The notes under the pieces were generated by a model, which worked only from the letters and a program-made list of their open reading frames with translations, made no database searches and had not been told where the DNA came from. Positions 1-9,359 of a DNA stretch of 64,000 nt are shown here, one piece after another. Within the stretch, counting starts at the first letter, position 1. Every line of letters begins with the position of its first letter. The stretch comes from Zooshikella harenae. Its GTDB lineage: Bacteria > Pseudomonadota > Gammaproteobacteria > Pseudomonadales > Zooshikellaceae. The translations under genes and the position numbers were made by a program. The stretch is taken from the NCBI RefSeq assembly GCF_018837975.1, contig NZ_JAGSOY010000026.1, positions 1 to 64,000 of the forward strand, read 5' to 3'.

Positions 1-402
1 AAAGGTATTAAAGGATCCGCTTTGGTTAGTCAAAGTGTATCTGCACAGGCATCTGCAAACATGCCTCGTTGGCAAGTTAATCATAAACCATTTGATTCCT
101 CTAATGTTATCGATTTGAACCAATATCGAGCAGCTAAAGTACAGACTGCTTATCAGTCTGATGTTGTTAAGGGTAATAATAGCAATTTAGGTATGGGGAG
201 TGGGACTTTAACAAAACAGAATGTTAGCCCTATTAAAACGCATACAGCACAACAAAATGTTGCAGTGAATGCTCCCATTACTATAAATGCTACAGCCAAT
301 CAAAACCCTCAAGAAATTGCCATGTTAGTAAGAAAAGAGTTAGCACAACGTGAACAGCAAGCGCAGTTTAAAAAGAGAGGAGCACTCTATGATATCGGCT
401 AA
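1..402 (+). CDS. Phage tail tape measure protein, C-terminal end (partial)
   Basis: The frame is open from the first base, so only the last 133 codons are present and no start can be assigned. The visible part is low-complexity, rich in Asn, Gln and Thr, and ends in a conserved-looking tail: an Ile-rich ITINATANQ stretch, then VRKEL, AQREQQAQ and RGALYD. That arginine/glutamine-rich ending is typical of P2-type tape measure proteins (gpT), which set tail length and scaffold the tail tube. Assignment rests on this ending and on the gpU, gpX and gpD genes directly downstream, with which it overlaps. Family is likely; the body of the protein lies outside the window. Confidence 0.75.
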   Translation, partial: KGIKGSALVSQSVSAQASANMPRWQVNHKPFDSSNVIDLNQYRAAKVQTAYQSDVVKGNNSNLGMGSGTLTKQNVSPIKTHTAQQNVAVNAPITINATANQNPQEIAMLVRKELAQREQQAQFKKRGALYDIG

Positions 403-901
403 AGAACAACAAAGTATGATAATGATGACGTTATCATTGCCGGGTACACATGAGAGTTATTTCCATTTTTCAATATCAACCGCTGCCTATGATGATTTAA
501 CGATTTCAGATAACTATCGGTGGGTAACACAGGATAGAATTAGCTATTTACCCGCAACACAGTATTTAGGTCCTGGCTTAACCACAATTTCACTAAAAGG
601 TGTAATTTATACTGAGCTTAATAAAGATAGCTATTTCTTACTGGATAGATTAAGAAATTTAGCAAGTAAAGGTAAACCTTTCGTATTAACTTCGGGTATT
701 GGTAAGTTGCATGGATTGTATTTAGTTGAATCCATTACTGATCAGCAAAATGTATTTTTTTCTGATGGGTTACCTAGAAAGATTAGCTTCACAATTAATT
801 TAAAACAGTTTGGAGGGGAAGTATGCCAACAATCAACAACGCAGATTCAGAAAAAAAGAGAGCAATTGGCTCAGCCAAAAAATGGAAAAAGCAGCAAATG
901 A
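389..901 (+). CDS. P2-like phage tail protein gpU
   Basis: 170 aa. The start is ATG at 389, preceded by an AGAGAGG ribosome site and overlapping the end of the tape measure gene by 14 bases; an in-frame codon at 350 lies inside that gene and lacks a site. The protein resembles P2 gpU (about 160 aa), a tail terminator/completion protein that caps the tube: an N-terminal MMTLSLPGTHESYFHF strand, a central YLGPGLTTISLKGVIY, and FVLTSGIGKLHGLYLVES. P2-like tails place U right after T, as here. The last 25 residues are charged and are read through the start region of the next gene. Confidence 0.8.
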   Translation: MISAKEQQSMIMMTLSLPGTHESYFHFSISTAAYDDLTISDNYRWVTQDRISYLPATQYLGPGLTTISLKGVIYTELNKDSYFLLDRLRNLASKGKPFVLTSGIGKLHGLYLVESITDQQNVFFSDGLPRKISFTINLKQFGGEVCQQSTTQIQKKREQLAQPKNGKSSK

Positions 902-1140
902 TCTTGGCGGAACAAGCGAAACAACAAGGGAAAGTCATCTACTGGACGCAAGGGGAAGACACGGTAGATCGTATTGCCTGGAAGGTCTGTGGGCAGACAG
1001 AAGGAATAACTGAGTTGATATTTGAAGAAAATTATGGCTTGGTTAATCTTGGTGTCTATCTACCTGAAAATATACCTGTCATTATTCCTAATATCTCAAA
1101 CGTTGATAAGGCTTCAGGTCAGGTTGTATTATGGCAATAA
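823..1140 (+). CDS. Phage tail protein X (gpX, LysM-like)
   Basis: 105 aa from ATG 823, which has a strong GGAGGGG site but overlaps gpU by 79 bases. A second in-frame ATG at 898 overlaps the gpU stop as ATGA and would give an 80-residue protein closer to the usual size of tail protein X. The conserved part lies downstream of both: QGEDTVDRIAWKVCG, then GLVNLGVYLP and VIIPNI, the pattern of the small LysM-like tail protein X family. It overlaps gpD by 10 bases. Function in the tail is structural; the exact role is unclear. The start is undecided. Confidence 0.8.
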   Translation: MPTINNADSEKKRAIGSAKKWKKQQMILAEQAKQQGKVIYWTQGEDTVDRIAWKVCGQTEGITELIFEENYGLVNLGVYLPENIPVIIPNISNVDKASGQVVLWQ

Positions 1141-2150
1141 AACCCATTTATATGCTACTGGCTGATGAAAAAAATATAACGGATGTAATCAATAATAGGT
1201 TGCTTGATTTAACGATTACGGATAATGCTGGTTGGGAGTCAGATACGCTTGAACTATTATTAGATGATACTGCTCATACTATTGTATTACCTGATACTGG
1301 AGCTAAATTAAAAATATTTTTAGGTTATAGTTCCACAGAAATGGTTTTTATGGGCACATTTGTTGTTGATGAAATCGAATTATCAAGTGCTCCCAGTACT
1401 ATGAAAATTTCAGCAAAAGCCGCTAATATGTCTTCATCACTTAAATCGTCTAAGACAGTCACATGGGAAGGAAAAGGCAGTAGTAGTAAACAACAATCTG
1501 TAATGTTGAAGACTATTTTTGAAAAGATTGCGAAGGACAGTAAACTTACCATCGATATAGACGATAAGTATAAAAATAAAGCGTTTTCTATTTTAAATCA
1601 ACGCAATGAAAGTGACATTAATTTTCTAACACGTTTAGCGGATAGTGTGGGTGGTGTACTAAAAATTACCAATGATACAATTTGTTTAAAGCCACAAGTG
1701 ACGGAACAAGGAATTATTAATTTACAACCTCAGGAAGTGAGTCAGTGGCGTGTTACTATCACTCAGCGAACATCTTACGATACAGTTGAAACTAGTTACT
1801 ACGATAAGACGTCAGCTAAAAAAGTAAAAGTGACTGCTTCTAAAAAGACTAATAATAAAAGTGGTACTAACAAAAAAAGTAAAAATATTATAAAAAAGAC
1901 AAAAACAGATGCTGTTTCTGCTGAGGCCGCGAAAGCGTTTGCAAAAGCGGAGTTAGAACGCTCTGCCATGGGAGAAATGCAACTTACTCTATCTTTACCC
2001 GGAAGAATGTACATTTGTGCGGAGCATCAACTGAAGCTGTCTGGCTTTCGTCTTGGTGTTAATGGAATATGGCAAATAGATACAGTTAAACATCAACTGA
2101 ATAATAGTGGGTATGTGACTGAAGTCACTGCGTCATCTGTACCAGGGTAG
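1131..2150 (+). CDS. P2-like phage late control / tail protein gpD
   Basis: 339 aa, ATG at 1131 inside the end of gpX. Typical gpD features: an N-terminal LTITDNAGWESDTLELLLDD strand region, a middle part beginning FEKIAKDSKLTIDI, the conserved NERNDADF-type segment here read as RNESDINFLTRLAD and GGVLKIT, and a C-terminal GRMYICAEHQLKLSGFR half. A Lys/Ser/Thr-rich linker (about residues 225-262) is expanded relative to what I expect. In P2 the gpD protein forms part of the tail tip hub next to gpV and is needed for infectivity. It is the last gene of the tail block and is followed at once by a hairpin terminator. Confidence 0.85.
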   Translation: MAIKPIYMLLADEKNITDVINNRLLDLTITDNAGWESDTLELLLDDTAHTIVLPDTGAKLKIFLGYSSTEMVFMGTFVVDEIELSSAPSTMKISAKAANMSSSLKSSKTVTWEGKGSSSKQQSVMLKTIFEKIAKDSKLTIDIDDKYKNKAFSILNQRNESDINFLTRLADSVGGVLKITNDTICLKPQVTEQGIINLQPQEVSQWRVTITQRTSYDTVETSYYDKTSAKKVKVTASKKTNNKSGTNKKSKNIIKKTKTDAVSAEAAKAFAKAELERSAMGEMQLTLSLPGRMYICAEHQLKLSGFRLGVNGIWQIDTVKHQLNNSGYVTEVTASSVPG

Positions 2151-2175
2151 TTTTTTCCCTGGGTAATTTTTAATG

Positions 2176-2204
2176 TTATTTGCCGCAAGGTGTGCGGCAA
2201 ATAA
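2176..2204 (+). terminator. Intrinsic terminator after phage tail gene gpD
   Basis: A perfect 12-bp stem (2176-2187 with 2193-2204, core TTTGCCGCA) and a 5-base loop follow the gpD stop by 26 bases, with a T-rich tail (TTGTTTTG). It closes the tail operon and separates it from the oppositely oriented GH8 locus. Confidence 0.75.
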
Positions 2205-2218
2205 TTGTTTTGCTTATA

Positions 2219-2599
2219 TTATTTAGCGGGAGGGATATATTTCCCTTGGTAGATGGAAAAATTATCAAAACGAGAGAAAACAGTTTTACTGGGTGCCCAG
2301 TTTTTATCACTGCCACCAAAAAAGGTATTAAATAGCAACTGATTTATTTCGCTATTTGAGGATTGACTGTCTCTTAATATAACAGGGCTATTTTCAATAA
2401 GTTTTTTACCATTAATATACACCTCAATTTTACCTTGCTGGTTATTGTTACTTTCTCCTACATTGACATAAAGAGAAATGCTATACCATTTACCTGGGGT
2501 AAACTGAAATGATTCGGCCATGGTTGATTCACCACAGCGTTGTTGACGATCCTGTGGGTAATAGTAGCTTCTTAATTGCCCCTCTCTTGCCCACATCAA
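2219..2599 (-). pseudogene. Detached lyase-like (PL14-type) C-terminal domain of the GH8 gene
   Basis: This reading frame continues the GH8 gene in a different phase. Translated upstream of its nominal ATG (back to about 2640) it gives GCKTGHTEGWSARLMW, which joins naturally to KGGKLPGL at the end of the other frame. The full pattern (GGKLPGL ... GWSARLMW ... YYYPQD ... FTPGKWYSISLYVNVG ... VYINGKKL ... FNTFFGGSDKNWAP ... RFDNF) matches the jelly-roll fold of polysaccharide lyase family 14-type alginate lyases and related domains. One base is missing or extra between about 2630 and 2660. No ribosome site precedes the ATG at 2599, so independent translation is unlikely. It may be a true mutation or a sequencing error. 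Confidence 0.75.
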
Positions 2600-4293
2600 A
2601 CGTGCACTCCAGCCTTCAGTATGGCCTGTCTTACAGCCTGTACTGGACCTAAACCAGGAAGCTTTCCACCTTTAACAAATTCGAAGCCAGGTTCAAACAA
2701 AACGTCGTAATTTAGTGTGTATGCTCTAGCAGGTGGGAGACTATAGCGACTGGTAATCCGAGGTGATCCTTGTTCATTGGGATGATAGCTGATACGTAAA
2801 CATTTTCCATGGTTATTGCCACAGTCATCTTTAACTTTGACCGTTTCTGACAGTTTAAGATTGAGTGGTTTTGATGAGGTGCTTTCAAAATCTTCAGTAA
2901 ATACAGGTTGCTCTGGTTGTTGTTGGCTTGCTTCTGCAGGTGTCCACCAGTTACCAGAAATAAATAGCATCGCCAGTAAATTGATTGTATCGCTGTAGTA
3001 ACTATCCTTTGTTTTACGCATTATGTCCCAGCCTTTGTTAACAAAAGACTGATATTGAGTATCTCCGATTGCTGCAGCGGCTGCAATCATAGGCGCTGTA
3101 AAGGCCATGGAACTATAACCTACCAATGGCGTACCATCCAAGGTGTAACCAGCCATAATACTGGATGGGTTTGAGTCTGTTGCATTGGTTATCCACTGGA
3201 TAATTGGTTTTAATAAATCTCGGGATGCATCTTGATTATGATGCACTGCATCAACAGCAACACGTAATGGAAAGCGGCAGGCATTCCATGAAAAGTCATC
3301 ATCCGTTTCCCCTTCGAGAAAATCAGGTGGCGCTGGTTTTGCTGACTCACCCACTATAAAGTCGGGCATGAGTCCCGTTGATTGAGAGTGGTTCTGTTGT
3401 ATTTGTGTTGAAACTTTAAAAATTGTATCGACGGCTTGATTCCAGCTATCATCTTTTGTTGCTTGATAAAAAGCTCTTAAATGACCAATCATCCAGTCTG
3501 ATGAGCGGGTAGACCATTGATTGGTATCCCAGTCTCCCAGCATGAGTCGTTTGGATTGTGAGTTGAGGTTACTTTTCAGGATACCTTGTTGAATGATGCG
3601 CTTTGCTTCTTTCAGGTAGTTAACTTTTCCTGTAGACCCCCACTGCTTATCCGCCAGTAGCAAAGCATAAGCGATATCAAGATCACCATCGGTTGCTGAG
3701 TTGGAGTCTTTATTGGGTGATTCTGATTCATCAATAACCCAAGACATAAGATGTGAATTACCTTTACTACGATGCTTATCGTACATGTTATACATGCCAT
3801 CAAACTTATCTTGAGTTGAGTTTGTAGCATCAGCCATCAAGACTAAAATTAACATGCCATAACCGTGTGCTTCAGAAGTGGTTATTTCATTACCATCACC
3901 TCCTGTGCCCTTCATAGCTACGTAATAACCACCACCAGGTGTATTACCATTTGATGCTTTAATATAGCTTTTTTGCCACTGTTCAAAGTAGCTTTTAACC
4001 TGTTGGTTAAGTACATCTTGTTGGTGCTGACTAGGCTTGGTTAGCTTTTGAAAATTGTGCTGTTGTGGATAAGGATGTTTAACTTGATCTGGTTTGGGAT
4101 CTGCAGGTGGTTCCCAATCATCAATAATAATAACGGCATCATCTGGACCTACGTCACTTGGTGCATAGTGCGTTACATCTGATTGAGATGTTGTACTAGA
4201 AAATACTGTTAGAGGCATCAAGCTAACAGTTGAGGCAACGACTACACTAAGTAGTGGGTGGCTAGGAAACTTGTGTTTTTTAATGTCATTCAT
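2596..4293 (-). CDS. Secreted glycoside hydrolase family 8 enzyme, frameshifted near its C-terminus
   Basis: I start at ATG 4293 (AGGT upstream, signal peptide immediately after: LLSVVVASTVSLMPLTVFSS); a GTG 45 bases earlier has no ribosome site. After a Pro/Asp-rich linker comes a GH8 catalytic domain (cellulase/chitosanase/lichenase family). The likely general acid Glu is in TTSEAHGYGM (about residue 141) and the family signature reads ATDGDLDIAYAL (about 200). Around residue 455 a second domain begins (FTEDFES) and runs to KGGKLPGL before the frame is lost and 16 unrelated residues end it. Substrate cannot be told from sequence. A repeat (4355-4376) lies just upstream. Isolated gene, not part of the phage tail block. 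Confidence 0.8.
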   Translation of the reverse strand: MNDIKKHKFPSHPLLSVVVASTVSLMPLTVFSSTTSQSDVTHYAPSDVGPDDAVIIIDDWEPPADPKPDQVKHPYPQQHNFQKLTKPSQHQQDVLNQQVKSYFEQWQKSYIKASNGNTPGGGYYVAMKGTGGDGNEITTSEAHGYGMLILVLMADATNSTQDKFDGMYNMYDKHRSKGNSHLMSWVIDESESPNKDSNSATDGDLDIAYALLLADKQWGSTGKVNYLKEAKRIIQQGILKSNLNSQSKRLMLGDWDTNQWSTRSSDWMIGHLRAFYQATKDDSWNQAVDTIFKVSTQIQQNHSQSTGLMPDFIVGESAKPAPPDFLEGETDDDFSWNACRFPLRVAVDAVHHNQDASRDLLKPIIQWITNATDSNPSSIMAGYTLDGTPLVGYSSMAFTAPMIAAAAAIGDTQYQSFVNKGWDIMRKTKDSYYSDTINLLAMLFISGNWWTPAEASQQQPEQPVFTEDFESTSSKPLNLKLSETVKVKDDCGNNHGKCLRISYHPNEQGSPRITSRYSLPPARAYTLNYDVLFEPGFEFVKGGKLPGLGPVQAVRQAILKAGVHV

Positions 4294-4817
4294 ACATTTA
4301 CCTGTTGTTGCCAAAGGACGCGATTCTGCTAACTTCACTTAATGAATTTTTATATATACCCTTCGCTATAGGTATATTTAGCCCTCATATAGGGCATACA
4401 TAGGTTTTGAGTGTTATCCTAAAGTACCTAAGGTATAAGAACGTTGCGTGAAACCTAATCAAGCGAGCAGATTGGTTCACAGACTGTGGGAAATAGTTAA
4501 TAATAAAATATGCCTCACAGTAAAAATGATAATAAAATATGATTTAAAAAAACGATGAGTGTTAATGTTTTTATGAGGAAATATGTAAATAAAGTTGGTT
4601 TTTTTACATATATTTTGGAATATTGACAGGAAAGTAGTTTTATATTTAGCTATTTGTTTATAGGGTTTTTTAGCGCCAGAAAAAAGTTAATAATAAATTA
4701 AACTGCTGAATCAATTATTGAAATCGTTAATGATAGCGTGATTTAAAAATTATTTTGAAAGGGGCATTATAGAAAAGGATTTCAGCCTAGTGGTGAAATC
4801 CTGAATATATATTCTAG
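4294..4817. other. Intergenic region upstream of the GH8 gene
   Basis: AT-rich, without a convincing gene. It holds one short palindromic repeat (4355-4376), directly followed by a small GCCCT/AGGGC hairpin (4381-4395). The rest presumably contains the GH8 promoter, which I cannot place. Confidence 0.6.
4355..4376. repeat. Short TATACCC/GGGTATA palindromic repeat, copy 1
   Basis: 22-bp near-palindrome: arm TATACCC, centre TTCGCTAT, arm AGGTATA (one change from GGGTATA). It is one of several intergenic copies in this window (others near 20882, 34951, 42139, 50954) and shares its ends with the 126-bp element at 5585. Confidence 0.7.
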
Positions 4818-5552
4818 TTATTTTTTTCTGGGCGCATAATCAAAAACATCTGCTGCTACATGATCAGCGGTTATGCCTTCACTAATGAGTCCGTCAAATG
4901 TAGCGTAAACCATGGTGGGTGAACCGCTAATATAAAAGAAAGCGTCTTTTATACTTGCTAAGTCTTCATGAACGGCTTCTATTAGTAAGCCTGATCGGTA
5001 CACTTCATCTTCAATGGCTGAGTCGCTCACAACAGGATGGAATATTATTTTATTTTCTTTCGCCCATTGTTGAGGGAGTGCTTGTAAATAAAACTGTTCT
5101 GATAATCTCGCTCCCCAGTATAAGTGCAATGGATAGGCGTGTTGTTGGATAAAACAGTGTTCCAACATGCTTTTCATTTGCGCAAAACCAGTGCCAGCAG
5201 CAATAAACACTAAAGGTTTATTGGGTCTTGTTGCTAAGTGGCAGTTGCCCAAAGGTAAAGTAATGGTTAGCGTTTTTTGTTGTTGAATATATTCAATTAC
5301 CTGTTTTGAAAGCTCACTTTCAGGTAAATATTGAATATGAAGCTCAAGCTGATAATTACTGTTTTGGTATTGTTCGGGTGCACTGGCAATAGACAAAGGA
5401 CATTGTTGCTGATTCGGTAGCTGAACCATTAAATACTGGCCAGCATAAAAAAGAGGCAATTGCTCAGTAGCTTGTTGGAGACGAACGCGAAAAATATTGT
5501 TAGGGAGACGATCGATACTGTAGATGTTCACTTCTAAGGTTTTTGTAGTCAC
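4818..5552 (-). CDS. fre: NAD(P)H-flavin reductase, Fre/ferredoxin-NADP reductase-like
   Basis: 244 aa from a GTG with GGAG ten bases upstream. It has the ferredoxin-reductase layout: FAD/flavin-binding barrel with FYAGQYLMVQLP, then a nucleotide domain with PLVFIAAGTGFAQMKSML and a closing FYISGSPTMVYA. Length matches E. coli Fre (233 aa), and Fre is encoded beside ubiD in E. coli as it is here. Fre reduces free flavins and so could serve FMN supply for UbiD prenylation chemistry or iron reduction. Unusual: the flavin-binding Arg-Pro-Phe-Ser motif reads Cys-Pro-Leu-Ser (CPLSIAS), so binding may differ. There is no 2Fe-2S domain. A CDP-6-deoxyglucoseen reductase-like annotation is the alternative. 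Confidence 0.75.
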   Translation of the reverse strand: MTTKTLEVNIYSIDRLPNNIFRVRLQQATEQLPLFYAGQYLMVQLPNQQQCPLSIASAPEQYQNSNYQLELHIQYLPESELSKQVIEYIQQQKTLTITLPLGNCHLATRPNKPLVFIAAGTGFAQMKSMLEHCFIQQHAYPLHLYWGARLSEQFYLQALPQQWAKENKIIFHPVVSDSAIEDEVYRSGLLIEAVHEDLASIKDAFFYISGSPTMVYATFDGLISEGITADHVAADVFDYAPRKK

Positions 5553-5584
5553 TGCTGGCGCTCCACAATTATAATTTCACAAGC

Positions 5585-5710
5585 TATACCCTTCGCAAAT
5601 CAATTTTATGGTTTGTTGTCTGCGTTCTTCACCTCAGCCACTTATTAATATAAGCTCCTGAGGCTTCATCACTTGACGGTCGCCCCTAAAAATCCTTCGC
5701 TGTGGGTATA
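5585..5710. repeat. Long form (126 bp) of the TATACCC/GGGTATA element, MITE-like
   Basis: Begins TATACCCTTCGC and ends TTCGCTGTGGGTATA, so its outermost 7 bases are inverted repeats. The ends equal the two halves of the short palindromes elsewhere. Internal blocks recur: TGTCTGCGTTCTTCA (5617-5631) again at 18469-18483, and GGCTTCATC.CTTGACGG (from 5662) again from 15939. No coding capacity. It lies between ubiD and fre, which are codirectional. Confidence 0.65.
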
Positions 5711-5720
5711 TTTATTGTTG

Positions 5721-7187
5721 TTACATTATATTTAATTGATCCCATAGCTCATCAACACGCTGTTTGACTGATTCAGTCATCACAATTGGTTTTCCCCATT
5801 CTCGGTTTGTTTCGCCAGGCCATTTGTTGGTGGCATCCATCCCTACTTTAGAACCTAAACCAGAAATTGGCGATGCAAAGTCAAGGTAATCGATGGGGGT
5901 ATGATCAACAAATGTCATGTCTCGCTGTGGGTCCATACGTGTTGTCATTGCCCATATAACATCTTGCCAGTTTCGGGCATCGATATCATCATCAGTGACA
6001 ATGACAAACTTGGTATACATAAATTGTCGTAGGAATGACCAGACACCCAGCATGATTCTTTTGGCATGACCTGGATATTGTTTTTTTATCGTTACAACAG
6101 CAAGGCGGTATGAGCAGCCTTCAGGAGGTAAATAAAAGTCAACAATTTCTGGAAACTGTTTTTGTAATATTGGTACAAAAACTTCGTTAAGTGCAACGCC
6201 CAATATCGCGGGTTCATCAGGAGGCCGACCAGTATAGGTGCTATGGTAAATAGGGTTTTTACGATGGGTTATGCATTCTACGGTAAAAACAGGAAAGTTA
6301 TCGACTTCATTATAGTAGCCTGTATGATCTCCGTAGGGCCCTTCGGGAGCAAACTCGTCAGGGTAAATATAGCCCTCAAGAACAATTTCGGCACTGGCTG
6401 GTACTTGTAAGTCAGAGGTATGGCATTTCACAAGCTCCGTTTTACAGCCTCGAAGCAAACCTGCAAATGCATACTCACTTAGGGTATCAGGGACTGGGGT
6501 GACAGCACCTAAAATGGTTGCTGGGTCAGCACCTAGTGCAACTGCGACAGGAAAGGGTTTTCCTGGTTTAACACTTTGCCACTCTTGATAGTCAATAGCG
6601 CCACCTCGGTGCGATAACCAGCGCATGATGAGTTTATTACGACTCAGCAGTTGCATCCGATATATGCCTAAATTATAGCGAGGCTTATGTGGGCCTTGGG
6701 TGATCACCAGCGGCCAGGTAACTAAAGGGGCAACATCTCCTGGCCAGCATGTTTGAATGGGTAATGAAGTTAGATCAACATCCGATGCTTCAAAAATTTC
6801 CTGTTGGCAAGGGGCATTTCGAATCTGCTTAGGACTCATATTCATAACTTGCTTGAAAATAGGTAATTTTTCCCAAGCATCTTTCATTCCTTTGGGTGGT
6901 TCTGGTTCCTTCAAGTAAGCCAGCAGTTGGCCTATTTCTCGTAAGTGGGAAACAGACTCTGCGCCCATACCATAAGCAACTCGCTCAGGTGTGCCAAAAA
7001 GATTTGCTAATAACGGAATTGAAGAACCCTTCGGTGATTCAAACAAAAGAGCTGGGCCTTGTTGGCGTAGGGTTCGATCAGCAATTTCGGTGATTTCTAA
7101 ATAGGGATCAATAGGGTGCTTAATGCGCTTGAGCTCACCCTTTTTTTCCAACTGTTTTATAAAGTCGCGTAAATCTTTGTATTTCAT
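5721..7187 (-). CDS. ubiD: 4-hydroxy-3-polyprenylbenzoate decarboxylase UbiD
   Basis: 488 aa from ATG 7187 ([10 protein letters not shown]), aligning with the E. coli start; an ATG at 7232 would add 15 residues with no ribosome site. UbiD removes the carboxyl group of the polyprenylated 4-hydroxybenzoate in ubiquinone synthesis, using prenylated FMN made by UbiX, in the cytosol. Visible family marks: [20 protein letters not shown] and WLSHRGGA (prenyl-FMN and metal site), [12 protein letters not shown] with the conserved acidic residues, and a C-terminal hexamer-forming section. Length matches E. coli UbiD (497 aa). Downstream lie the 126-bp repeat and fre, the same partner as in E. coli. Confidence 0.95.
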   Translation of the reverse strand: MKYKDLRDFIKQLEKKGELKRIKHPIDPYLEITEIADRTLRQQGPALLFESPKGSSIPLLANLFGTPERVAYGMGAESVSHLREIGQLLAYLKEPEPPKGMKDAWEKLPIFKQVMNMSPKQIRNAPCQQEIFEASDVDLTSLPIQTCWPGDVAPLVTWPLVITQGPHKPRYNLGIYRMQLLSRNKLIMRWLSHRGGAIDYQEWQSVKPGKPFPVAVALGADPATILGAVTPVPDTLSEYAFAGLLRGCKTELVKCHTSDLQVPASAEIVLEGYIYPDEFAPEGPYGDHTGYYNEVDNFPVFTVECITHRKNPIYHSTYTGRPPDEPAILGVALNEVFVPILQKQFPEIVDFYLPPEGCSYRLAVVTIKKQYPGHAKRIMLGVWSFLRQFMYTKFVIVTDDDIDARNWQDVIWAMTTRMDPQRDMTFVDHTPIDYLDFASPISGLGSKVGMDATNKWPGETNREWGKPIVMTESVKQRVDELWDQLNIM

Positions 7188-7367
7188 TGGAGTCCAAAAT
7201 GCCTCATTCAGACCAGCATTATAGCTAGCCATGAATTATGACAAAAGGGACGGTTTGTAAGGGAATTATTTATGTATACTTATTACTCTAAATTTATAGC
7301 ATAATTATTGGGCTAATAATGGATTTTAGCTAAACACAAAGCGCCAGTGACTTTATTTTTAGCCCAA

Positions 7368-7394
7368 AACCACCTACTAAAGCAGCAGGTGGTT
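7368..7394 (-). terminator. Hairpin terminator downstream of rho
   Basis: An 8-bp stem (AACCACCT with AGGTGGTT) with an 11-base loop, 44 bases after the rho stop. Read on the minus strand it is followed by TTTTGGG, a short U tract, so a plausible intrinsic terminator. Confidence 0.5.
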
Positions 7395-7437
7395 ATCATT
7401 GATGGATGAGTAACTAAATACACTAAATGAGGAGTAT

Positions 7438-8697
7438 TTATTTCCGCTTCATAGATTGGAAAAACTCTTCGTTTGTTCGTGAATCTTTCATTCTGTCAGC
7501 GAGGAATTCAATCGCGGCAATTTCATCCATAGGGTGAAGTATTTTCCGCAGAATCCACATACGCTGTAACTCTTCTTCCGTGGTGAGTAAGTCTTCACGA
7601 CGGGTGCCTGAGCGAGTAATGTTAATAGCAGGGAAAACACGTTTTTCAGCAATGCGCCGGTCAAGATGCAGTTCCATATTACCAGTACCTTTAAACTCCT
7701 CGTAAATGACTTCGTCCATTTTAGAACCCGTATCTACCAGGGCCGTCGCAATAATAGTTAAACTGCCGCCTTCTTCAATATTACGTGCAGCACCAAAGAA
7801 CCGCTTTGGTCTTTCCAGTGCATGGGCATCAACACCACCTGTAAGTACTTTACCTGATGAAGGAATCACAGTGTTGTAGGCTCGAGCAAGACGGGTGATG
7901 GAGTCTAAAAGAATGACAACATCTTTTTTATGCTCCACAAGTCGTTTGGCTTTTTCAATAACCATTTCTGCCACTTGTACGTGACGAGAAGGGGGTTCAT
8001 CGAATGTACTTGCAACAACTTCGCCTCGTACAGAACGCGCCATTTCTGTGACTTCCTCTGGACGTTCGTCAATGAGGAGTACAATAAGGTGGCATTCTGG
8101 GTTATTACGTGAAACGTTGGATGCAATATTTTGTAGCATTAATGTTTTACCGGCTTTAGGCGGAGAAACAATTAAGCCACGTTGTCCTTTCCCAACGGGT
8201 GCAACTAAATCAATGATACGCGCTGTTAAATCTTCAGTGGAGCCATTACCAGCTTCCATTAACAGGCGTTCTTGTGGAAATAGTGGCGTTAAATTTTCAA
8301 ATAATATTTTATTTTTTGCATTTTCTGGTTTGCCAAAGTTAATTTCATTAACTTTCAGCAGGGCAAAATAGCGCTCGCCATCTTTGGGGGGACGTATCTT
8401 GCCTGCAATCGTATCGCCTGTACGAAGATTGAAACGGCGAATTTGGCTAGGTGATACGTAGATATCGTCAGGGCCTGCTAAATAAGAACTATCAGCAGAG
8501 CGGAGAAAGCCAAAGCCATCTTGCAATATTTCAAGTACACCATCGCCATAAATATCTTCACCACTACGGGCGTGACGCTTCAGTATTGAAAAAATTACAT
8601 CCTGTTTCCGGGATCTGGCTAAGTTGTCGAGTCCCATTTGACTTGCAATTTCCAGCAATTCTGGGACGGGTTTTTGCTTTAATTCGGTAAGATTCAT
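7438..8697 (-). CDS. rho: Transcription termination factor Rho
   Basis: 419 aa, the same length as E. coli Rho. Rho is the hexameric RNA-dependent helicase that ends transcription of untranslated RNA. Domains in order: N-terminal helical [16 protein letters not shown], cold-shock RNA-binding fold ([19 protein letters not shown]), then the ATPase core with Walker A PPKAGKT, Walker [17 protein letters not shown], the Q loop region [10 protein letters not shown] and the R loop GTGNMEL. It is preceded by a 662-base leader, as expected of an autoregulated gene, and lies downstream of trxA on the same strand, the usual pairing in gammaproteobacteria. Confidence 0.98.
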   Translation of the reverse strand: MNLTELKQKPVPELLEIASQMGLDNLARSRKQDVIFSILKRHARSGEDIYGDGVLEILQDGFGFLRSADSSYLAGPDDIYVSPSQIRRFNLRTGDTIAGKIRPPKDGERYFALLKVNEINFGKPENAKNKILFENLTPLFPQERLLMEAGNGSTEDLTARIIDLVAPVGKGQRGLIVSPPKAGKTLMLQNIASNVSRNNPECHLIVLLIDERPEEVTEMARSVRGEVVASTFDEPPSRHVQVAEMVIEKAKRLVEHKKDVVILLDSITRLARAYNTVIPSSGKVLTGGVDAHALERPKRFFGAARNIEEGGSLTIIATALVDTGSKMDEVIYEEFKGTGNMELHLDRRIAEKRVFPAINITRSGTRREDLLTTEEELQRMWILRKILHPMDEIAAIEFLADRMKDSRTNEEFFQSMKRK

Positions 8698-9359
8698 AGC
8701 GGGTTATGAAATAACAATGAAAGGTATACTAAGTTGCTGTAGTGATAGCAGAAACCAAGGTATGTATTTGGTAATTACTAATTCGGTAAGTGTTGTTTGA
8801 ATCGAGTATTCTATATTTCGCTTGTACAACTATCTCGTACAGTTCGTTTTCTGATCGCACTATTGCTTGTAAATTAGTTTTTGTAAAGTAATTTGTGTTT
8901 TTGAAGTTCTATTTTTTCAGTAGTTCTTTGTTTTACAACAAAACATTAGCTTCTGCAGTTAACTAACGTAACTAAATTACAGCATAACTTAATTACAGAT
9001 TACAGTATAACAATAGATAGCGTATTACGAGAAAATCTCAACTACAAGTAACACATGAGGTTGGTATTTCTTGTTATGAGACTGTTTACTTCGATACAGC
9101 TGACGTACCAACACCTTAAAGGGTAGTCCTACAAGGAACCAACAGCTGAATTACTGTAATAAGAATAGCTTCCTGCACTCAATTAGGCTAGTCTGCATAA
9201 TCTATCACTGATAATAGATTCAGTCTACTCCTAAGTCCAGAAAAAAATAGGAATATGCTATAAACGTTGTATGAGTCACTATTAGTCGAGTGTGTGTGAG
9301 TCTGTTTAGGGAAACAGTGCAGGCTATGCTGCACTGAACTGACAAGAAGCATCACACAA
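8698..9359 (-). other. Long trxA-rho intergenic region (rho leader)
   Basis: 662 bases without a credible gene; a 62-codon reading frame at 9188-9376 has no ribosome site and no recognisable product. The stretch near 8970-9015 repeats AATTACAG with TATAAC/CATAAC. In E. coli the trxA-rho gap carries rho's promoter and an autoregulated leader with a short peptide; I infer the same role, but cannot point to the promoter. Confidence 0.5.
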
